This document shows positions 62,173 to 64,000 of a DNA stretch of 64,000 nt, piece after piece; the stretch's first letter is position 1, and every line of letters starts with the position of its first letter. The notes beneath the pieces were generated by a model. It saw only the letters and a list, made by a program, of their open reading frames with translations, was not told the origin of the DNA and made no database searches. The position numbers were made by a program, and so were the translations under genes. This DNA is from Planctomycetes bacterium syqfu. GTDB taxonomy: Bacteria; Planctomycetota; Phycisphaerae; Phycisphaerales; Phycisphaeraceae. The stretch is from positions 682,001-746,000 of the forward strand of contig CP087563.1 in the NCBI GenBank assembly GCA_020974905.1, given 5' to 3'.

Positions 62173-62550
62173 ATGACCGAAGCATCTCAAACCGACCCAG
62201 CCTGCACACGTTGCCAATGTTCGATGTGTACCGCTGTAGGTCGACTGCTCGTTGCCTTTGCGATCGCCGTGTTGCTTCTGTGTGTCGTGTATTACGTGGT
62301 GTATCAGTCAACGCGTCCAAGTGCGACACCTGCTGCCGTGGCCAATCTCCAAAAAGGCATGACCGCTGCACAAATCCAGCAGCACATCGGCCCACCCAAT
62401 GCCCGGCAGATTATTGATAATCTTGAAACATGGTGGTACTACGATCCGGACACCGCCGAACATGCCCTTGAACCCAGGGACATTGCCAACCTCGTGATCA
62501 CCTTTGATCACGACAATAAACTTTATGAGTTGAAGTTTATGGAACGATGA
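62173..62550 (+). CDS. Membrane-anchored SmpA/BamE-like domain protein
   Basis: A 125-residue protein. A Cys-rich N terminus (CTRCQCSMC) is followed by one membrane helix (LLVAFAIAVLLLCVVYYVVY), then a small domain starting VANLQKGMTAAQIQQHIGPP and ending in a W-W-Y-Y-D-P strand and LVITFDHDNKLYELKF. This is the SmpA/OmlA (BamE) fold pattern, G-M-(T/S)-x-x-(Q/E)-(V/I)-x-x-x-(L/I)-G-x-P. Unlike real BamE it is not a lipoprotein but is held by the helix. The start at 62173 follows GGGGG; a TTG 18 bases upstream is less likely. Function unknown. Confidence 0.75.
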   Translation: MTEASQTDPACTRCQCSMCTAVGRLLVAFAIAVLLLCVVYYVVYQSTRPSATPAAVANLQKGMTAAQIQQHIGPPNARQIIDNLETWWYYDPDTAEHALEPRDIANLVITFDHDNKLYELKFMER

Positions 62551-62585
62551 CAGGCTGCTCGGAGTTCATGATCAAGTAAAACGCT

Positions 62586-62915
62586 TTAGACACGCCAGCG
62601 ATGTTTGCAGAGGAAGACCACCAATGCGCTGACAAAGCCGCTGATCACGGCGGTCATGAGCATGGCAAAGATCCAAAGCAGTATCCGCAAGGGTCCCAGT
62701 TGCCCAAGCCCGTCGTAGACTTGGAGTACGGCATCTGCATTGTTCACCGGGTGGGTCAATGCATCAGGATGTCCCGATGACATCATGTTCACCAATAACC
62801 AAATCAGTAACGGCCAACCAAGCCCAAGAAACCCACCAACGATAAAGGCAAACAACGCTGATGTATCCGCACTGAAATGGTACGGTTCTGAGATATCCTG
62901 CACACCTGATCTCAT
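62586..62915 (-). CDS. Small two-helix membrane protein
   Basis: A 109-residue protein with two or three hydrophobic segments: residues 21-43 (FAFIVGGFLGLGWPLLIWLL) and 76-103 (ILLWIFAMLMTAVISGFVSA). Its ATG overlaps the stop of the upstream gene (ATGA), so the two are translationally coupled. I know no family. Confidence 0.7.
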   Translation of the reverse strand: MRSGVQDISEPYHFSADTSALFAFIVGGFLGLGWPLLIWLLVNMMSSGHPDALTHPVNNADAVLQVYDGLGQLGPLRILLWIFAMLMTAVISGFVSALVVFLCKHRWRV

Positions 62916-63514
62916 TCGCTTCCCCCAAGCGTTTGAATCGGCTCATCAAGCACGAAGTCGGCAGGCAGAAATTCAATCTCCATCCCAACCACTTTGTTTT
63001 GACTGGTCAGTTCGAACACGTCATATGCACCATCCCCCAAGCCTGCGGGAATCAGGATCATCTCAAATGACTTACCCGCGTAGGCAAACTCGACATACTC
63101 CAGACCACCAGATGATGCAGCGTCGAGGTCTTCCATGAATTCCTCGTAATGATCCGGCTCAATGGCCTGGGCGATGGCAACCATGTCCGAAACCCCCAAC
63201 TCACCGACATCAATATTGACCGTCATTTCTGTGGGCTTGATCTGCAGATCGGTTGCACTTTCATGGTAAACACGCATGCGCGATATCCGGCGGTGCCCCT
63301 CAAAATCCATCCCCTGCAATTCGATATGACAGATGCCCGGCTTGATCGTCACCACCGCGCCGTCTTCCTCGGTGACAATCCACGGATCACCTGCCCAGAG
63401 CTTGCCATAGGGAACGTTCATACTCCCCAGCGGCATCCACGGACCACTAACGCCTGCGATGTTGGGCTTGGGGAAATCACCGACGGACTGACTGAAATAT
63501 TCTTCAACTGTCAT
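62912..63514 (-). CDS. Hypothetical cytoplasmic protein, first gene of a two-gene operon
   Basis: A 200-residue soluble protein, acidic overall. MNVPYGKLWAGDPWIVTEED followed by GICHIELQGMDFEGHRRISR is faintly like DUF4241, a family with a G-x-L-x-x-x-D-P motif, but I would not rely on this. There is no signal peptide or membrane segment. It ends by overlapping the start of the small membrane protein gene by four bases. GGAGT lies about 8 bases before its ATG. Confidence 0.7.
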   Translation of the reverse strand: MTVEEYFSQSVGDFPKPNIAGVSGPWMPLGSMNVPYGKLWAGDPWIVTEEDGAVVTIKPGICHIELQGMDFEGHRRISRMRVYHESATDLQIKPTEMTVNIDVGELGVSDMVAIAQAIEPDHYEEFMEDLDAASSGGLEYVEFAYAGKSFEMILIPAGLGDGAYDVFELTSQNKVVGMEIEFLPADFVLDEPIQTLGGSE

Positions 63515-63653
63515 GGCAGACTCCGGACTTCAACCATTAGGGTGAAAAGCATCAACTGGGATTCGCCTCATTGTGATCGGCCGACATAGCAAGGTCAAGA
63601 AAAACGTTGCATGCCATGGGAATACTTCTGTGAGCATGCAGGTATCACACAAC

Positions 63654-64000
63654 ATGATCATACGCCTGATTATCGTCCTTGGATGCTTCACGATGGCTAT
63701 CCCCTGCATGGTTGGCGCAGAAGACCGCCCTGCCAACGGCTTTGTCGTGGTCGAGCTTTTCACATCCGAAGGCTGCTCCAGTTGCCCGCCTGCGGACCGT
63801 GTTTTATCAGAGATTCATCAGCAAGCGGTCAACGAGCAAACACCGGTTTACACCCTGGCCTATCACGTGGACTACTGGGACCGCCTGGGTTGGAAAGACC
63901 GCTTCTCCAGCGAACAATGGACGCAGCGTCAATACCAATACGCCAAAGCAATGCGAAGTCAGCAGGTCTATACACCTCAAATGATCATCAACGGTCAACA
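63654..64000 (+). CDS. DUF1223 thioredoxin-like secreted protein (3' truncated by window edge)
   Basis: The first ~115 residues of a gene running off the right end. Residues 1-22 are a signal peptide (IIRLIIVLGCFTMAI ... GA). VELFTSEGCSSCPPADRVL with C-S-S-C and AYHVDYWDRLGWKDRFSS are hallmarks of DUF1223, a secreted thioredoxin-like family of unknown function. An in-frame ATG at 63636 is also possible and would add six residues. Confidence 0.88.
   Translation, partial: MIIRLIIVLGCFTMAIPCMVGAEDRPANGFVVVELFTSEGCSSCPPADRVLSEIHQQAVNEQTPVYTLAYHVDYWDRLGWKDRFSSEQWTQRQYQYAKAMRSQQVYTPQMIINGQ

Noticed and set aside
1-64000. CRISPR arrays, tRNA and rRNA genes
   Set aside because: No regularly spaced direct repeats of CRISPR type, no tRNA T-arm/acceptor pairs and no rRNA signature were found when reading the gaps between genes.

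Overview
The window most likely comes from a planctomycete, probably of the Phycisphaerae group. This is an inference from content: three pseudopilin-like proteins start with the [16 protein letters not shown]-type segment typical of Planctomycetota, there are paired formylglycine-type sulfatases, sugar isomerase/epimerase-type TIM barrels, an acetylxylan-esterase-like enzyme, a GH10-like protein and a GH99-like glycosidase, and the cell is a diderm (outer-membrane autotransporters, a lipoprotein, a BamE-like protein). No rRNA, tRNA or CRISPR array was found.

Layout. 0-6 kb: end of a large unrecognised protein, a pseudopilin-like protein, then a minus-strand block of a TIM-barrel isomerase, L-serine dehydratase and transcription terminator Rho. 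6-11 kb: Pro/Ala/Lys-rich lipoprotein, RimO, and an RsbW-like kinase plus STAS antagonist pair. 11-18 kb: two tandem sulfatases, then a LysM protein / FAD oxidoreductase / aldo-keto reductase operon. 18-26 kb: carbohydrate genes (GH10-like protein, AXE1-type esterase, NagB/PIG-L fusion, hydroxypyruvate-isomerase-like protein) with a MITE-like palindromic element. 25.8-26.1 kb: a structured non-coding RNA with its own promoter and terminator, possibly 6S RNA. 26-41 kb: serine acetyltransferase, ArsM-like methyltransferase, QueA, three small membrane proteins, aldo-keto reductase, PabB, photolyase and pyruvate phosphate dikinase. 41-51 kb: three consecutive autotransporters, two of which share a nearly identical 1.1-kb 3' end. 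51-59 kb: TetR-type regulator, pseudopilin-like protein, then a local carbohydrate cluster (GntR/LacI-type regulator with a double operator, secreted protein, pseudopilin-like protein, GH99-like glycosidase). 59-64 kb: DUF456 membrane protein, HEAT-repeat-like periplasmic protein, BamE-like protein, two small coupled minus-strand genes, and the start of a DUF1223 protein.

How the genes work together. Serine metabolism appears twice (serine dehydratase; serine acetyltransferase for cysteine). NagB/PIG-L, esterase, sulfatases and glycosidases point to use of sulfated, acetylated or amino-sugar polysaccharides. PPDK links pyruvate and PEP. The most notable features are the autotransporter array with a shared anchor module, the 6S-like RNA, and several families of dispersed palindromic repeats in the gaps between genes. 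All calls rest on reading the sequence alone; no database search was run.
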